Of a DNA stretch of 45,665 bases, positions 35,601 to 44,580 are shown piece after piece (the stretch's first letter is position 1; each line of letters starts with the position of its first letter). The DNA lies in the NCBI GenBank assembly GCA_014730345.1, contig WJIJ01000009.1, positions 1 through 45,665 on the forward strand, read 5' to 3'. The notes beneath the pieces are model-generated. The model was not told where the DNA came from and did not search any database. It worked only from the letters and a program-made list of their open reading frames with translations. The position numbers and the translations under genes are program-made. This DNA comes from Candidatus Zixiibacteriota bacterium. Lineage in GTDB: Bacteria; Zixibacteria; MSB-5A5; UM-FILTER-46-8.

Positions 35601-37627
35601 AAATTTTCCGTCAGATAACCGCTCTTCTCTATTTCAGTCCCTTCGGCGAGAACGAATCTAAGCTCCCTGTCGAAAATAAACGATGCCGCCCCATCGATAC
35701 TTCTGATTAAAGAACGATAGCGTTGTTCTGACGCCGCCAATTCCGATTCATATTTCTTCGCTTCGGTAATATCGATAAATACTCCTTCGATATATCCTTT
35801 TTCAGGATATATTCTGCCCGAATAACGCCCGTAGAGAATAGAACCGTCCCTGCGGCGGAAACGGGCTTCGAAATCTTTCAGCTCGCCCGAAGATTCGATA
35901 ATTTCCAGCATTTTATCCCGCGTACCGGCATCCACGTAATTTTCGGATGTGGCAAATTTATCCAAAAATTCACCCATATCCTCATATCCGAACATTTCCG
36001 CGAACTGGCGGTTGCAATCGAGAATCTTTCCATCGGAGATCCGTGTGCGGAACAATCCCGCCTGCGCGCCCTCGTACAGATCCCGGTATTTCCGGCGGCT
36101 CTCGCGAAGGGTTTTGGCCGCGTCATGACGTTCGGTTATATCCCGTCCGGCGGCTATAACTTCTATGTTATCGGTTTTCTCGTCCTTCATTGCCTGGCAA
36201 CGCCATTCAATCAACCTCTTACGGTCATCGGTGCATTCAACCCAGGTCTCCTCGATCGCCTCGGTAATGTTTCCCGACAATAGTTTCTCTACAATTTTAA
36301 CCGGTATAGACCGGCACTGGCCGTTAATTATGTCTCCGCCAAGAACTTTCAGCGCGGTTGAGTTCGCCCAGTCTATCCGTTTACGGGGGTCAACGCCGAT
36401 TATGATATCCGGTATTGTCTCCAGAATAATCTCGTTACGATTCGAAAGCTCCCTGATTTTCCGGGCCGCTTCTTCGGCTTCCGCCCGGGCGTCTTCAGCC
36501 CTGTCCTTCATATTCAGGGCATTGCCCCTCGCCTCGGCCAGCTCAACGACCCTGTCCTTCAGCGTTTGTTCCATGCGGAGCAGTTCCTCGCGACCAACCT
36601 CCAATTCCTTAACATAATCTTCTTTGTCCCGGACTCTCGCCCGCCATTCCTCTTCAAGCGCAAGCTTCGCCTTCCTCAACCTTTTCTGGATAATCCCGAG
36701 GAACTTGTACAGGAACCACAATAAAACTAATGCCAGCGCGGAACCCACGATTATGATGCTGTTAATCGAATGCTCCAGCGCCCGGTTTTCCGGGGTGATA
36801 TCATTCAGTAACAGCAATTCACCGATATTACCCTTCCTTACATCGTATAAAGAGATTTTTTGAACCCTGAAGGATCTCTCGGCGAATTCGAACTGTTCAT
36901 TTCCGGAGGTCGATAGCGAGTTCAATTCATCTGTTATTCCCGGTTCTCCAGTTTCGAAAGTATGAAACCCCAAACGCTTGCTTTGACCATCGTGTTCAAA
37001 GAACACTGCCATTTCCGATTGCATCAGGGTGTTCAATCTTTTCAGGAACCTTGGGTATGACCCCGCTATCTCAAGGTAACCTTTAACCTGACCGTTTTGC
37101 TCTATTGGTACCACAGACGCGATACTGACTTCTCCACAGGAAAGCAGATCAAGACCCGAAATATCTATTCCATTAAGACGGCTTAAATCAAAATCAAATC
37201 CCTTTTCAACGTGGGCCGCGGTCGACTTACCGCCCTCATATTCAAGACCGGTTACGAACCCGCCTTTATCATCGAAGACCAGTAAATGACTGACAAAACC
37301 ATCATTAAAATATTTCAAAACGTACGGCTTTAGAATTTTACTTATCGATTTGGAATCGGCTTCAGGAATAATAACGCCCAACCCGGACTCCCGGATTATG
37401 CTTTCACCGGTTAATCTCAGCTTTGAAGTTTCATCTTTCTGGATTTCAGCAAGAATATTCTTAATTGAACCATACCGCTTCTTCAGGCGCATTTGGGTAT
37501 GTTCTTCTATTTGTTTGTTAATTATGAATACTGACGCCCCTATTATTGAAAAGACCAAAAGACCCAGAGGGATTAAAATGATTGCCCTGAGATTATTGCC
37601 ATGTTTGATTTGCTCAATAAACTTCAT
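26603..37627 (-). CDS. Giant hybrid histidine kinase: 18 PAS, 2 GAF, HisKA-HATPase, 2 REC, Hpt
   Basis: A 3674-residue membrane protein, several times the usual hybrid-kinase size. Helices at about 13-36 and 287-309 bracket an extracytoplasmic sensor of about 250 residues; a coiled coil (311-395) follows. From about 396 to 2985 I count 18 PAS domains, most ending in the 'DITERxxAE' signature; a GAF domain sits between PAS10 and PAS11 (about 1640-1795) and another between PAS11 and PAS12 (about 1930-2092). The kinase core has H3022 in '[11 protein letters not shown]', N box 'NLVGNAIKF', and G boxes 'DTGIGIP' and 'GGTGLGTT'. Receivers have D3323 ('[11 protein letters not shown]') and D3467 ('[11 protein letters not shown]'); Hpt has H3606 ('[11 protein letters not shown]'). 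All phosphorelay residues are present. ATG follows GGGGATAAAAT. The frame has no stop or frameshift. The count of PAS units is by eye and could be off by one. Confidence 0.95.
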   Translation of the reverse strand: MKFIEQIKHGNNLRAIILIPLGLLVFSIIGASVFIINKQIEEHTQMRLKKRYGSIKNILAEIQKDETSKLRLTGESIIRESGLGVIIPEADSKSISKILKPYVLKYFNDGFVSHLLVFDDKGGFVTGLEYEGGKSTAAHVEKGFDFDLSRLNGIDISGLDLLSCGEVSIASVVPIEQNGQVKGYLEIAGSYPRFLKRLNTLMQSEMAVFFEHDGQSKRLGFHTFETGEPGITDELNSLSTSGNEQFEFAERSFRVQKISLYDVRKGNIGELLLLNDITPENRALEHSINSIIIVGSALALVLLWFLYKFLGIIQKRLRKAKLALEEEWRARVRDKEDYVKELEVGREELLRMEQTLKDRVVELAEARGNALNMKDRAEDARAEAEEAARKIRELSNRNEIILETIPDIIIGVDPRKRIDWANSTALKVLGGDIINGQCRSIPVKIVEKLLSGNITEAIEETWVECTDDRKRLIEWRCQAMKDEKTDNIEVIAAGRDITERHDAAKTLRESRRKYRDLYEGAQAGLFRTRISDGKILDCNRQFAEMFGYEDMGEFLDKFATSENYVDAGTRDKMLEIIESSGELKDFEARFRRRDGSILYGRYSGRIYPEKGYIEGVFIDITEAKKYESELAASEQRYRSLIRSIDGAASFIFDRELRFVLAEGTEIEKSGYLTENFEGKALRETLPKELCDTLEPHYKAALDGRKSGGEFEFGDQRYNFQVTPSKDEDGNVTGGLVFVRNITFEYRNQQDVKRLVSIVESSDDAIIGKDLNGRILTWNPGAERLYGYSADEIIGKNISLLLPESSSDETGVMLDRVSRGEKFHNYETRRRRKDGKIIDVSLTVSPIKNEDGRVIGASTIARDITERIRAEKALAEVSGKRKELEDIVRHSPVIAFLWRADENWSVEYVSENIDQFGYSAEDFTSGRVQFASLVHPEDLHRVAEEVKEFSAEEGRESFRQEYRVVHRDGFVRWIEDRTWIRRDKHGNITHYQGLIWDINEWKVAQEGLAKSETKYRSLFEHMLNGYAYCRIITDENNNPVDLEYININDAFCAITGIKRDTVVGRKLTEVFPGIKDTEYHFLDIYGRVALGGVSEKFEVYFEPLNKWLSISIFSPQSGYFIAVFEDITGRKNAEMKLRQMSKVFMDAADPIIIESLDGVILNLNKEVERIYGWTREEIINQPIDVLVPDDFAEPSKELLERCKKHEEIKNIEGTRITKSGERLNVLLTLSLLSSEDGKPTAVASIAKDITELKRVEMQYKTMLEASIDGFCVFNIEGRFVDANKAFLDMIGCNLEELSTKTVADIDGKFDAEGIKQCVDEIIEKGFLRIETLLKHSNGSTTEVELSANFIPISGGKVYVFVRDISERLRAEAIIKEREEQYRLLADNIQDLICIHEVDGIYKYVSPSVKELLGYEPDELIGISPYDLFHPDDAIRIRNESHTQSLNRQDTKITYRIRRKDGKYIWFESFTRPLLDEAGGLIGLQTCSRDVTDRITAEHDLKNSEERLRELFNNMRSGVAMLEAVDGGEDFLITDVNKASLDIEGLSRDELVGRRFKETFPSSVKLGFYDILKRVWETGKSEEFPSVFYHDDRIANWRDSYVYRLSSGEIVVIYDDVTGQKQSEEDIRRYQEELELRNEIANTFLAYSGDDDVFAEVMEICLKKLKSLHGVFGYINKAGDLVSPSLTRDVWNKCEVPDKSLVFPRESWAGIWGNALVEGKTLISNEQLNVPGGHIPMNRVIAVPILHHGEVIGLIMVANKDSDYNNSDRKMLETIAAFISPILDAKLRKLEEEEIRRRAEDELKASEERLAAVITKSPIPTVVFSNEGQLTSYNEAAEKLVGYEYEEIRNVEKWLEALYPNDQYRNAVYEEISRLRRHGSAGRTEFTVATKNGQRRYVDFKISVFSEGHIVQMADITERRHAEEALKIRLMYEQALQDLSQALLYEDDISKAIHNAFEALLKASEASRIYLFENFEDVSDGMCMRQVYEICADGISPEIDNPGLQHVPYNPGFTRWWNNLNNNKPVSGIVRDFPEPEQEILKSQHILSILVLPLWVGGKFYGYIGFDDTTREREWGEENIKLLTTAAEMIGSYISRKQFEEKLKRFRTALDNSADSIFIINFETMHFEDVNKVACESLDYSREELLTKGPADIKPEFSIGELRKEFERIMASPDGFGKLETMHRRRDGVDFPVEVFIRSIKSDNRTMLVAIARDITERKRAEAELREYAQKLAVHFKYTPLGVIEWDTEMRVTDWNPAAEKIFGYSREEMLGQHPSGKILPAEIEDELSQLWQRILSGEGGLHNINENTTKDGRICICEWYNTVLTDTEGNTLGVASLVEDVTEKRHNEESLRGQLRFLETLVNTIPDPLFFKDKRGVYLGCNQAFSRIILGLEPDRVVGRTVFDLPNEIPAELAKKYHSADMELLDNPGVQVYEAEVKCADDIVRDFRFSKATYSDSEGKPAGIIGVMLDLTESKKAEQAIRESEKKYRSVFESFMDLYFQVDTNGEIITVSPSCKHLMGYDPDELIGKATSEIYYYPEEREELLKGLYKSGLITDREIYMKNKDGKPVPCSLNAKLVADEKGDPVRIEGTIRDITERKKAEEEISKFKTISDRASYGTGIASPDGTLIYVNEHFAKMHGYDTEELIGKPLDIFHTEEQLKEVREINKGMLETGSFNSREIWHVTRDGREFPTLMNGVVIFDENGNPQFIAATAIDITERMLVEEALRISEERLALATRGTGIGVWDYNVEEDRLEWDERMFSLFGVDRESFNHTFEDWKNCVLPEALPKALDDFQSALSGETEFRIEFPILRSDGEKRWLAGAAAITRDEDGKPVRVVGVNFDITERKIAETKLKEAYRFQEMILETVATAVFTVDNQCNITSVNEEFSELVGYAPEEIVGKPCTILQGDRCMNNCSLLDESIPKPIQKKECVVTTRNGRRLTILKNANSITDDNGDVIGGIESFIDITKLIEAKEATEQANIELENINAQLEDAIKQANDMALRAESASIAKSEFLANMSHEIRTPMNGVIGMTELALGTELTSEQRGYLDLVKSSADNLLTIINDILDFSKVEAGQLELENVDFSLRECIEQAMDTLAFRAYDKGVELVNYIAPLVPDNLVGDPTRLRQIIINLVGNAIKFTDEGEVVFRAEMESQSEQGLLFHFSISDTGIGIPEERQKSIFESFTQADGSTTRKYGGTGLGTTISKQLVEMMQGSIWVESPTNPNPDVGGPGSTFHFTAYFDLQKESRTLVSAKEESTVELDGLKVLVVDDNDTNRKLLSAIFENWSFNPHTANNGQEALDMLIHAQKAGEPFRLAIIDSLMPVMNGMNTVENIRANPAVSGTKIIILTSAGLGEERKKYRRLGVDGYLTKPIKQSVLFNAISEAMGEKTTEKIRQVESEVDTKEDNEHVIKRHILLAEDNPVNQKLAVRLLEKRGHTVVVVEDGLKALSALRNEKFDLVLMDVQMPEMDGLEASIEIRKMESEQGGHIPIVAMTAHAMKGDREKCINAGMDSYVSKPIKPAELYKIIDNIEDLTPQAVDPDDDINKYPSFDMEKALEGVDGDNELLAELARDFTENCRYYMQVLKEAVDNGDSVKIAEIAHSIKGSVGNFGSQDAYEHASELEQLGRENKLEEIKPVYRKLEASVSHLIPALSILGKENASENSDSRRR

Positions 37628-37893
37628 ATTTTATCCCCGAAGATGAGAAGGTGTTTTGATAAAACGCCGGATAAATCTTGATTATCGCCAGCCAAAACGC
37701 TGTAATCAGAATTTTAAAAATTGCCATATCTAATTTTGGGGTATTACTGAAACCGTCAAATTCGTTTCCACCCGGTATTAATCAGCCTCTTTAAATCCCC
37801 CGGCGGCACAAAATTTCTCCTGATACCGCCTCATATCAATACCTACTAAAATATTCGGCATTTCCATGCAATAATTTAAGGTATAACGGATAT

Positions 37894-37912
37894 TACGTAT
37901 ATGGGATACGTA
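37894..37912. promoter_or_regulatory. Inverted repeat, candidate operator
   Basis: TACGTAT (37894-37900) and ATACGTA (37906-37912) flank ATGGG. It sits about 270 bases before the kinase start and about 75 bases before the suf -35, a position suited to an activator or to a regulator acting on both promoters. No known factor is recognised. Confidence 0.35.
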
Positions 37913-37985
37913 TTGATAACTCCTTGATATGCAGTTTTTAAAGCCAAATTCGATTAAAGCCGCCGAAGTAAAATCTGCACAAAAG

Positions 37986-38033
37986 TTGACCATAAAAGTC
38001 GGGAACATTATACCATACACTTTAGTATAGTAT
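37986..38033 (+). promoter_or_regulatory. suf operon promoter and possible Rrf2 operator
   Basis: TTGACC (37986-37991), 17 bases, TATACC (38009-38014). Immediately after the -10, over the expected transcript start, is ATACACTTTAGTATAGTAT (38015-38033), which contains the inverted ATAC...GTAT pair. Rrf2-type regulators bind AT-rich partial palindromes at this kind of position, so autoregulation by the first gene is plausible. Confidence 0.6.
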
Positions 38034-38062
38034 TAAAAGAAACTTGATAACGGGAGTAAACA

Positions 38063-38545
38063 TTGAAGATCACAGCTTTAGAGGAATACGGTTTAAGATG
38101 CATGTTGCTTTTGGCGCGCAAAAAAAACAGCAAACCTGTTACCTTGCCGGAAGTTAGCGCAAACGAAAATATAACCATCCCTTACGCCGGCAAACTTTTG
38201 ATGGTTTTGAAGAACGCGGAGCTGGTCGAGTCGGTGCGGGGCAGGAACGGCGGCTATGTCCTATCGCGCCCCGCAGGGGAAATCAGCCTGCGGGATATAT
38301 TCGAAGCCTTAGGCGAACCGGTAGGAAGCTCATCCCATTGTTTGCGGCATACCGGGAACGGCGAATTCTGCGTGCATTCCGATGATTGCGAAATCAAGGG
38401 GATATGGCAGGCGTTTGGCGAGTACTTTCGCGAAGTTACCGATCGGGTTTCACTTGCGGATTTAGCCGAGGGCAGAATCGACAAGGGTTCGATTTTTAAA
38501 CCTTTAAACGGAAAACCGGAATTGATCGGCAAAAATGAAAACTAA
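38063..38545 (+). CDS. Rrf2 family iron-sulfur responsive regulator of the suf operon
   Basis: A 160-residue winged-helix regulator. The N-terminal part (1-85) is typical: 'ALEEYGLRCMLLLARKK', 'NITIPYAGKLLMVLKNAELVESVRGRNGGYVLSRP' in pieces, 'EISLRDIFEALGEP'. After the wing come three cysteines in 'HCLRHTGNGEFCVHSDDCEI', spaced C-x9-C-x5-C, near the place where IscR and SufR bind a cluster (IscR has x5/x5). It probably senses Fe-S status and controls the genes behind it. The start is a TTG six bases after GGGAG. It lies 15 bases before sufC, so it is the first gene of the operon. Family members also sense nitric oxide (NsrR), which cannot be excluded. Confidence 0.92.
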   Translation: MKITALEEYGLRCMLLLARKKNSKPVTLPEVSANENITIPYAGKLLMVLKNAELVESVRGRNGGYVLSRPAGEISLRDIFEALGEPVGSSSHCLRHTGNGEFCVHSDDCEIKGIWQAFGEYFREVTDRVSLADLAEGRIDKGSIFKPLNGKPELIGKNEN

Positions 38546-38560
38546 AATAAAGAGGTTAAA

Positions 38561-39334
38561 ATGCTGAATGAAAATACATTGTTGAAATTTAACAACATTC
38601 ATGTTGAGGTAGAGGGGAAAGAAGTGGTCAAGGGTATTTCCCTGGAGGTCAAAAGCGGAGAAAAACACGCCATAATGGGACCCAACGGCTCCGGCAAGTC
38701 CTCGCTGGCCAACGCTTTAGCGGGTCATCCGGCTTACGGGATCACCGCCGGCGAGGCATATCTTAACGGCGTAAACCTTCTGGATATGGATGCCACCGAG
38801 CGCGCCCGTTCCGGATTGTTTCTCGCTTTTCAATACCCTCTGGCAATACCCGGAGTAACCGTGGCCAACTTCCTGCGCTCCGCGGTCAAAGCCCGTTTCG
38901 GAGAAGATAGTATTGAGATGCGCGATTTCCGAAAGATACTCAAAGGAAAATTCGAATTATTGCAGGTCGATCCTTCGTTCGCCACGAGATATGTTAACGA
39001 CGGTTTCTCCGGCGGCGAAAAAAAGCGCCTGGAGATACTTCAGATGGCTATGCTCAAACCGTCGATGGCCATCCTCGATGAAACCGACTCCGGGCTGGAT
39101 ATCGACGCGCTGAAAATCGTATCCCACGGAATCAACAGCACCCTGACAGGGGATAATTCCATACTCATGGTCACCCACTACCAGAGAATCCTGAATTATG
39201 TCAATCCTGATTACGTGCATGTCATGATGGACGGCAATATCATCCGTTCCGGCGGACCTGAACTGGCTATCCAGCTCGAAGAAGAGGGATACGACTGGGT
39301 TAAATCGGAAACTATGGAGAAAGTTGAGGCATAG
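38561..39334 (+). CDS. sufC: Fe-S cluster assembly ATPase SufC
   Basis: A 257-residue ABC-type ATPase that joins SufB and SufD to form the cluster scaffold in the cytosol. Walker A '[14 protein letters not shown]' (about 37-50), Q-loop '[13 protein letters not shown]', signature '[11 protein letters not shown]', Walker B '[16 protein letters not shown]' and the switch His in 'MVTHYQRIL' are all present. 'DETDSGLD' in place of 'DEPTSGLD' is the SufC hallmark. Length is standard. The ATG follows AGAGG with a five-base spacer. One base separates its stop from the sufB start. Confidence 0.97.
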   Translation: MLNENTLLKFNNIHVEVEGKEVVKGISLEVKSGEKHAIMGPNGSGKSSLANALAGHPAYGITAGEAYLNGVNLLDMDATERARSGLFLAFQYPLAIPGVTVANFLRSAVKARFGEDSIEMRDFRKILKGKFELLQVDPSFATRYVNDGFSGGEKKRLEILQMAMLKPSMAILDETDSGLDIDALKIVSHGINSTLTGDNSILMVTHYQRILNYVNPDYVHVMMDGNIIRSGGPELAIQLEEEGYDWVKSETMEKVEA

Positions 39335-39335
39335 C

Positions 39336-40766
39336 ATGGAAAAGGCTATAGATAAAAGGTTTGATATAAAACAGATCGGTAATGATTACGCCGAAAAGTA
39401 CGGGTTCAAGGATCCCGAAGAGTATTTTCACAAAGGCGCGAAGGGCATCAACCACGAAGTCGTGGAAATGATGTCCCGGATGAAGAAGGAACCGGAGTGG
39501 ATGAGAGCTTTCCGGCATAAGGCGCTGGATATATTCCTTTCCAAACCGATGCCCAAATGGGGAAACACCGAGCTGTTAAACTCGATCGATTTCGATGATA
39601 TATACTATTACATAAAACCCACCGAACTGCAGGGCAACAGCTGGGACGAAGTTCCGGAATACATAAAGAACACGTTCGACCGCCTGGGGATACCCGAAGC
39701 GGAGAAGAAATTTCTTGCGGGAGTATCCGCCCAGTATGAATCGGAAGTTGTCTACCACTCGGTGAAAAAAGAGCTTGAAGACCAGGGCGTGGTCTTCATG
39801 GATATGGACAGTGGAGTACGCGAGCGTCCGGAAATCGTTAAAAAATACTTCGGCACGGTTATCCCTCCCGCGGACAATAAATTCGCGTCGCTGAACTCGG
39901 CGGTATGGTCGGGCGGATCGTTTATATATGTACCCGAAGGCGTAGATGTGAAAATACCCCTGCAGGCGTATTTCCGCATAAACGCGGAGAACATGGGGCA
40001 GTTCGAACGTACGCTGATTATCGCCGACAAGGGTAGCCGCGTGCACTATATCGAAGGATGCACCGCGCCGGTTTACTCGACGAACTCCCTGCATTCGGCG
40101 GTAGTTGAGTTAATCGCCCTGGAAGGTTCGTATATCCGCTATACCACCATCCAGAATTGGGCTCATAATATATATAACCTGGTAACCAAACGTTCGGTAG
40201 CTCACAAAAACGCCACCGTGGAATGGGTGGACGGCAATATCGGCTCTAAGCTGACCATGAAATATCCCTGTATCTACCTCGTAGGCGAGGGAGCCAAGGG
40301 CGAGATTTTATCGGTCGCCTTTGCCGGAAACGGTCAGCACCAGGACGCGGGCGCCAAGGTTATCCACGCCGCTCCCAACACCAGCTCCCGGATAACATCG
40401 AAATCTATATCCAAGGCCGGCGGAAGGGCGTCATACCGGGGACTTGTCAAGGTCCACCCCAAGGCTGAAAAGAGCAAGGTTTCGGTCGAATGCGACGCGC
40501 TTTTAATCGATGAAGAATCCCGCTCCGACACCTACCCGACTATGGAAATCGATGCCGATAACGTACGCATTGAGCATGAAGCCCGGGTAAGCAAGGTGGC
40601 CGAGGAGCAGTTGTTCTATTTAACCAGCAGGGGATTAACCGAGGATGAAGCCCGCCTGCTTATTGTAAACGGGTTTATCGAACCGTTTACCAAGGAATTG
40701 CCCATGGAATACGCGGTTGAGTTAAACCGCCTTATTGAACTGGAGATGGAAGGTTCGGTTGGATAA
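39336..40766 (+). CDS. sufB: Fe-S cluster scaffold protein SufB
   Basis: A 476-residue scaffold subunit. I use the ATG at 39336 because GAGG lies six bases before it; a TTG four codons earlier overlaps sufC. SufB features: N-terminal '[22 protein letters not shown]', '[17 protein letters not shown]', '[19 protein letters not shown]', the beta-helix core with '[21 protein letters not shown]' in two parts (the conserved Cys after 'EG' is a cluster ligand or persulfide acceptor), '[16 protein letters not shown]', and the C-terminal '[19 protein letters not shown]'. It receives sulfur from SufS via SufU and assembles the cluster with SufC and SufD. The length matches SufB (about 470-495). Confidence 0.97.
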   Translation: MEKAIDKRFDIKQIGNDYAEKYGFKDPEEYFHKGAKGINHEVVEMMSRMKKEPEWMRAFRHKALDIFLSKPMPKWGNTELLNSIDFDDIYYYIKPTELQGNSWDEVPEYIKNTFDRLGIPEAEKKFLAGVSAQYESEVVYHSVKKELEDQGVVFMDMDSGVRERPEIVKKYFGTVIPPADNKFASLNSAVWSGGSFIYVPEGVDVKIPLQAYFRINAENMGQFERTLIIADKGSRVHYIEGCTAPVYSTNSLHSAVVELIALEGSYIRYTTIQNWAHNIYNLVTKRSVAHKNATVEWVDGNIGSKLTMKYPCIYLVGEGAKGEILSVAFAGNGQHQDAGAKVIHAAPNTSSRITSKSISKAGGRASYRGLVKVHPKAEKSKVSVECDALLIDEESRSDTYPTMEIDADNVRIEHEARVSKVAEEQLFYLTSRGLTEDEARLLIVNGFIEPFTKELPMEYAVELNRLIELEMEGSVG

Positions 40767-40797
40767 TCATGATAATGTTATTGAGAAGGATTCAAAT

Positions 40798-42090
40798 ATG
40801 AAGACCGCGACTATAAAGAATTACGATAAAAAGTTTAGAGAGAAACATAGCGACGAAGCGGACTGGCTTTACGAACACCGCCGGGAAGCATGGGATAGTT
40901 ATGTTAAATCTCCCCTGCCGGACAGGGTGACCCACCTGTGGCGGTACAGTAAACCGGAGAATTTCCTTCTTCCCGAAGCTGAAATGAGCTTATCAGGACC
41001 AGCGGCGGAGCGACCGGAAGAAAAACGAAACCGTATACCGCTCCCGGACCATTATACTGCAATAAGCCGTTATGACGGCGACATGAACATCCGTACCGCC
41101 GTTAATCCGGCTTTGGAAAGCAAAGGGATTATCCTCCGCGATCTGCGGGAAGCTGTCGCAAAGGGAATACCGGAAGTTAAAGGAGCTTTAGGCGGTCTGA
41201 TCGGCTATGGTTTCGGCAAGTTCGAAGCCCTTAATTCCGCCCTATGGAACCGGGGAATTTTCCTTTACATACCTAATAACACCGTATTGGAAAAACCTGT
41301 CTACCTTAACCGTTACCAGTGGGAAAGCGTGTCGGTAAGCCGCCTTTTAATTATAATAGGGGCGAACTCAGAAGCGACAATTATCGACGCCAACAGTGGG
41401 AATCCCCACAGCAGTAAACTGGCTAATAACGGGGTGATCGAAACTTTTGTGGGAGATTGCTCGCACCTCCGCTATGTCCATGTTCAGGATTTCCCGGACA
41501 ATTCAGCTTCTTACTTTACCCAGCGCAACCAGGTAGGCCGCGATGCCACCAGCTACTCTGTATTCGCCTCGCTGGGAAGCGGGATATCCAAATACGATGT
41601 CGGCACCATCCTCAACGGAAAGGGCGCGGAAAGCCGTTTATTCGGGCTCGCTTTCGGTAACGGGAAACAGAATTTCGATATGCACACCGTGCATCACCAC
41701 AAGTTCGGGGACACTTATTCCAACCTCGACCATAAGGTGGTTCTCAAGGATAAAGCCAACTCGGCATACACCGGGCTGATTCGTATTGAAAAAGATGCCG
41801 AGAACTGCGAGGCATACCAGGAGAACCGCAACCTGCTCTTGAATAAGGGACCTAAAGCCGAGTCGATTCCCGAGCTGGAAATTTTAACTGATCAGGTTCG
41901 CTGTTCACATGGCGCCACCATGGGCCCCATTGACCCGGAGATGATTTTCTACCTCAAGAGCAGGGGCGTTGAATATGAACAGGCGGTGCGTATGATCGTC
42001 TACGGCTTCATGGAACCGACCTTTAAGCTCATGCCGGAAACATTAAGGGATACTGTACGGCAGGCCGTATCCAGAAAGTTGGAGGGGTAA
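40798..42090 (+). CDS. sufD: Fe-S cluster assembly protein SufD
   Basis: A 430-residue partner of SufB. The ATG at 40798 has AGAAGGA seven bases upstream, a better site than the upstream TTG codons that overlap sufB. The N-terminal helical part has 'LYEHRREAWDSYVKSPLPD'. The beta-helix core ends in the family pattern 'YTGLIRIEKDAENCEAYQENRN' in two parts, 'SIPELEILTDQVRCSHGATMGPIDPEMIFYLKSRG'. The 'CSHGATxGxID' motif carries the His shared with the SufB interface. SufD is less conserved than SufB and helps iron entry. It sits between sufB and the Rieske gene, as in several actinobacterial and FCB operons. Confidence 0.95.
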   Translation: MKTATIKNYDKKFREKHSDEADWLYEHRREAWDSYVKSPLPDRVTHLWRYSKPENFLLPEAEMSLSGPAAERPEEKRNRIPLPDHYTAISRYDGDMNIRTAVNPALESKGIILRDLREAVAKGIPEVKGALGGLIGYGFGKFEALNSALWNRGIFLYIPNNTVLEKPVYLNRYQWESVSVSRLLIIIGANSEATIIDANSGNPHSSKLANNGVIETFVGDCSHLRYVHVQDFPDNSASYFTQRNQVGRDATSYSVFASLGSGISKYDVGTILNGKGAESRLFGLAFGNGKQNFDMHTVHHHKFGDTYSNLDHKVVLKDKANSAYTGLIRIEKDAENCEAYQENRNLLLNKGPKAESIPELEILTDQVRCSHGATMGPIDPEMIFYLKSRGVEYEQAVRMIVYGFMEPTFKLMPETLRDTVRQAVSRKLEG

Positions 42091-42092
42091 AG

Positions 42093-42410
42093 ATGCAGGA
42101 CCAGATGATAAATGTTTGTTCATTACACGATGTCCCCGAGGGGAAGGCGAAAACATTCGTGGTAAACGACAGGGATATAGTCATCGCCCGATACGATGGC
42201 AAATTCTACGCTTTCGATAATCTCTGCACCCACGACGGCGGTATCCTCGGCGATGGCGAAATCTATGATGGGGAAATCGAATGTCCCCGCCATGGCGCCC
42301 GTTTCGATATCACCACCGGCGAGGCCACCATGATGCCCGCCGTAGCCGATATCGAAACCTACGATGTACATGTTGACAATGATGATATATTCGTCGCTTT
42401 AAGCGACTGA
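42093..42410 (+). CDS. Rieske-type [2Fe-2S] ferredoxin of the suf operon
   Basis: A 105-residue soluble Rieske protein. Cluster ligands are Cys/His of 'CTHDGGILGDG' and Cys/His of 'ECPRHGARFD', the standard CxH...CxxH pair with about 17 residues between, followed by 'TGEATMMPAVADIETYDV', the family's closing strand. It resembles NirD or biphenyl-dioxygenase ferredoxins and the small Rieske proteins often found in suf operons. It may donate electrons for cluster assembly or act as a cluster acceptor. No signal peptide. The ATG follows GGAGGGG with a five-base spacer and lies 2 bases after sufD. Confidence 0.94.
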   Translation: MQDQMINVCSLHDVPEGKAKTFVVNDRDIVIARYDGKFYAFDNLCTHDGGILGDGEIYDGEIECPRHGARFDITTGEATMMPAVADIETYDVHVDNDDIFVALSD

Positions 42411-42419
42411 GGAGTAACT

Positions 42420-43697
42420 ATGGGCATGGTTGAAAATACTATCATTAAAAAGTCCGCTGAAAAAGGCGTACTCGACATAAACAAAATCCGGAAGGATTTC
42501 CCGGTGTTAAACCGTGAAGTTCACGGCAAGAAACTGGTGTACCTCGATAACGCGGCTACCACCCAGAAACCGCGCGCGGTGATTGAAGCGCTGGTAGATT
42601 ACTATTCCAACACTAACGCCAACGTCCATCGCGGATTGCATACACTGGCCGAGGAAGCGACTTCGGCATTCGAGGAAACCCGGTCGCTGACCGCCGGTTT
42701 TATAGGAGCGGAAGAACCGGCGGAAATAATCTATACGCGCAACGCCACCGAGGCTATAAACCTCGTGGCATATTCCTGGGGACGCAAAAATATTCGTAAG
42801 GGTGACCGTATAGTTTTAACCGAGATGGAACATCACGCCAACCTGGTTCCCTGGATCGTCCTGGCCAAAGAAACCGGCGCGGAGCTTGCGTATATCCCCA
42901 TCGATGACAATGGATGTCTCGATTTAGACGACCTCGGCAATATAATAACCCCGAACACTAAACTGGTCGCCTTCATGCAGATGTCCAACGTGCTGGGTAC
43001 TATAAACCCTGCCGGGGAAATTATAGAAAAAGCCCATAAGCGGGGCGCGATAACATTAGTTGACGGCGCCCAGAGCGCCCCTCACATGCCTGTTGATGTG
43101 AAAAGCCTCGATGCCGACTTCTACGCTTTTTCCGCCCATAAAATGCTCGGCCCCACAGGCGTAGGATTCCTTTATGGAAAGCGGGAAATCCTCGACAGGA
43201 TGGAGCCGTTTAACACCGGCGGCGAGATGATAAACGAAGTACGTTACGACTACGCCGACTGGAATGATTTACCTCATAAATTCGAAGCGGGAACTCCTAA
43301 TATAGCTGATGTGATAGCATTCAAACCTGCCCTTGAATACCTTAACAATGTCGGTATGGATGCCGTCAGGGAGCACGAAAGGGAGTTAACCGAATATGCT
43401 CTCGGTAAAATGTTAGACCTCGGTTTTGTCAAGATTTTCGGACCCACTGACAGCGCTCATCGGGGCGGAGCCATATCTTTTATCGTCGACGACATTCATT
43501 CCCATGATATGGCAACGATGCTGGACACCAGGGGGATTGCCGTCCGCGCCGGGCATCATTGCGCCCAACCGCTGATGAAACGTCTGGGAGTAAGTTCCAC
43601 CACCCGCGCCAGCTTTTATATTTACAATACCAGGGAAGAAATTGATGAATTCATAGCAAGTTTAGTTGAGATTCGGAGGTATTTTAGCAATGTCTGA
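42420..43697 (+). CDS. sufS: Group II cysteine desulfurase SufS
   Basis: A 425-residue PLP enzyme that takes sulfur from cysteine and passes it as persulfide. PLP is held by the Lys of 'FSAHKMLGPTGVGFLYG'; 'TRNATEAINLVAYSWG', 'EMEHHANLVPW' and 'VDGAQSAPHMPVDV' are active-site strands. The catalytic Cys is in 'RAGHHCAQPLMKRLG', on the short loop of group II enzymes. Length is normal, with about 15 extra N-terminal residues. The ATG follows GGAG. The next gene, sufU, starts 8 bases before its stop, consistent with SufS and SufU working as a pair. Confidence 0.97.
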   Translation: MGMVENTIIKKSAEKGVLDINKIRKDFPVLNREVHGKKLVYLDNAATTQKPRAVIEALVDYYSNTNANVHRGLHTLAEEATSAFEETRSLTAGFIGAEEPAEIIYTRNATEAINLVAYSWGRKNIRKGDRIVLTEMEHHANLVPWIVLAKETGAELAYIPIDDNGCLDLDDLGNIITPNTKLVAFMQMSNVLGTINPAGEIIEKAHKRGAITLVDGAQSAPHMPVDVKSLDADFYAFSAHKMLGPTGVGFLYGKREILDRMEPFNTGGEMINEVRYDYADWNDLPHKFEAGTPNIADVIAFKPALEYLNNVGMDAVREHERELTEYALGKMLDLGFVKIFGPTDSAHRGGAISFIVDDIHSHDMATMLDTRGIAVRAGHHCAQPLMKRLGVSSTTRASFYIYNTREEIDEFIASLVEIRRYFSNV

Positions 43698-44160
43698 TAT
43701 GCTTGATGAGCTTTACCGCGACGTGATCATGGACCATTACCGAAATCCCCGCGGAAAGAAAAAACTGGATAAATCCGATATTCACAGCGAAGGCAAAAAC
43801 CCTTCGTGCGGCGATGAGCTGGAGATGGATTTGCAGATAAAAGATGGAATAATCGAGGATGTTCATGTCGGTTGCGTGGGGTGCGCTATCTCGGTTTCAT
43901 CCGGCTCCATGCTGGCCGAAGTTATCAAGGGCAAGAGTATCGATGAGGTCAAGAAGATAGCCGAAGTGGTCAAAAAAATGCTCAAGGGAGAACCGATACC
44001 GGATGATATTGAAATCGAAATGGGCGACCTCGATGCTCTCGAAGGGGTGAAAAAATTCCCGGTGCGGATTAAATGCGCGTTGCTTTCATGGACAACCCTC
44101 ATCGATAGCATTGATACCGTAGCGGATAACAAGGAAAGGGCCTTTTCAACTACGGAATAA
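43690..44160 (+). CDS. sufU: Sulfur-transfer protein SufU
   Basis: A 156-residue zinc-dependent sulfur-transfer partner of SufS. I use the ATG at 43690, with GGAGG ten bases upstream, rather than the TTG at 43666. Ligands: Cys in 'GKNPSCGDELEMDL', Cys in 'GCVGCAISVSSGSMLAE' and Cys in 'FPVRIKCALLSWTTL'; the extra insertion between 'SMLAE' and the last Cys ('VKKMLKGEPIPDDIEIEMGDL') separates SufU from IscU. It takes persulfide from SufS and passes it to SufB. The start overlaps the sufS end, a sign of coupled translation. Confidence 0.95.
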   Translation: MSDMLDELYRDVIMDHYRNPRGKKKLDKSDIHSEGKNPSCGDELEMDLQIKDGIIEDVHVGCVGCAISVSSGSMLAEVIKGKSIDEVKKIAEVVKKMLKGEPIPDDIEIEMGDLDALEGVKKFPVRIKCALLSWTTLIDSIDTVADNKERAFSTTE

Positions 44161-44175
44161 AATTACGGTCGTGCG

Positions 44176-44197
44176 CGGCAGATGTCCTCATCTGCCG
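44176..44197. repeat. Palindromic repeat, copy 2 (inside the suf operon)
   Basis: A perfect nine-pair stem, CGGCAGATG (44176-44184) with CATCTGCCG (44189-44197), loop TCCT. It lies in the only sizeable gap of the operon, between sufU and the MIP18 gene. Its flank CGGTCGTGCGCGG also resembles the stem sequence near 704-718 (12 of 13 positions, minus strand). It has no T-run, so it is more likely a REP-like element or mRNA processing or stability hairpin than a terminator. Confidence 0.75.
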
Positions 44198-44256
44198 GGG
44201 ACATATAACTATGTTTCCAGACATTGAGAGATAGTAACAGAATGCGGAATAAAATT

Positions 44257-44562
44257 ATGGTAACTAAAGAAGAAATAATGGATAAAATCGCCGCGGTGCA
44301 GGACCCGGAATTAAATGTCGGGGTTGTGGACCTCGGTTTGATATATGATGTCATCCCCCGCGATGATAACTGTGTACACGTGGTCATGACCCTGACATCC
44401 ATAGGCTGTCCCTATGGCCCCCAGCTCATCTCCGAAATCGAACAGACGGTAGAAAGTTGTGATGGAGTGGAGCACGCTTCTGTGGAGCTGGTATGGGAAC
44501 CGATGTGGAACCCGGTGGAAATGGCTACGGAGAAAGGAAAAGACCTACTCGGATTATGGTAA
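44257..44562 (+). CDS. sufT: MIP18/DUF59 Fe-S assembly factor (SufT-like)
   Basis: A small Fe-S maturation factor of about 101 residues. Starts at 44257 (MVTKEE...) or 44242 are both possible, and neither has a strong site; I chose 44257 by family alignment. Motifs: 'IAAVQDPELNVGVVDLGLIYDV', 'VVMTLTSIGCPYGPQLISEIEQTV' in pieces, with the DPE(L)xxxxVxLGLI strand and the conserved Cys in 'TSIGCP' that defines the family, and the C-terminal 'VELVWEPMWNPVEM'. It helps deliver clusters to apoproteins. Position after sufU is typical of suf operons in Actinobacteria, Firmicutes and FCB bacteria. Confidence 0.93.
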   Translation: MVTKEEIMDKIAAVQDPELNVGVVDLGLIYDVIPRDDNCVHVVMTLTSIGCPYGPQLISEIEQTVESCDGVEHASVELVWEPMWNPVEMATEKGKDLLGLW

Positions 44563-44580
44563 GGATTGCAGGTGATATAA

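Larger units (their letters stand above)
37628..38062. other. Divergent intergenic region between the giant kinase and the suf operon
   Basis: An AT-rich 435-base control region. It holds the suf promoter at its right end (37986-38014), an inverted repeat at 37894-37912, and the leader of the kinase mRNA at its left end, where GTTTT-ATC-AAAAC could form a small hairpin near 37653-37665. An 80-codon frame on the minus strand (37778-38020) overlaps the suf promoter and has no good start; I do not consider it a gene. Confidence 0.6.

Noticed and set aside
26603-37627. Possibility that the giant kinase frame is several genes joined by error
   Set aside because: The frame is open throughout, the PAS linkers follow each other without stops or internal ribosome sites, and the N-terminal membrane anchor and C-terminal relay domains occur once each. 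Assembly collapse or expansion of repeats cannot be tested here.
37778-38020. 80-codon minus-strand frame in the kinase-suf gap
   Set aside because: It overlaps the strong suf promoter and lies in AT-rich sequence that otherwise looks like control DNA; it has no convincing ribosome site and no recognisable motif.
40735-40797. Upstream extension of sufD that overlaps sufB
   Set aside because: The TTG starts have poorer binding sites than the ATG at 40798, and the added residues do not resemble SufD.
44224-44256. Upstream TTG/ATG starts for the MIP18 gene
   Set aside because: They add residues not seen in the family; the ATG at 44242 remains possible, so confidence in the exact start is limited.
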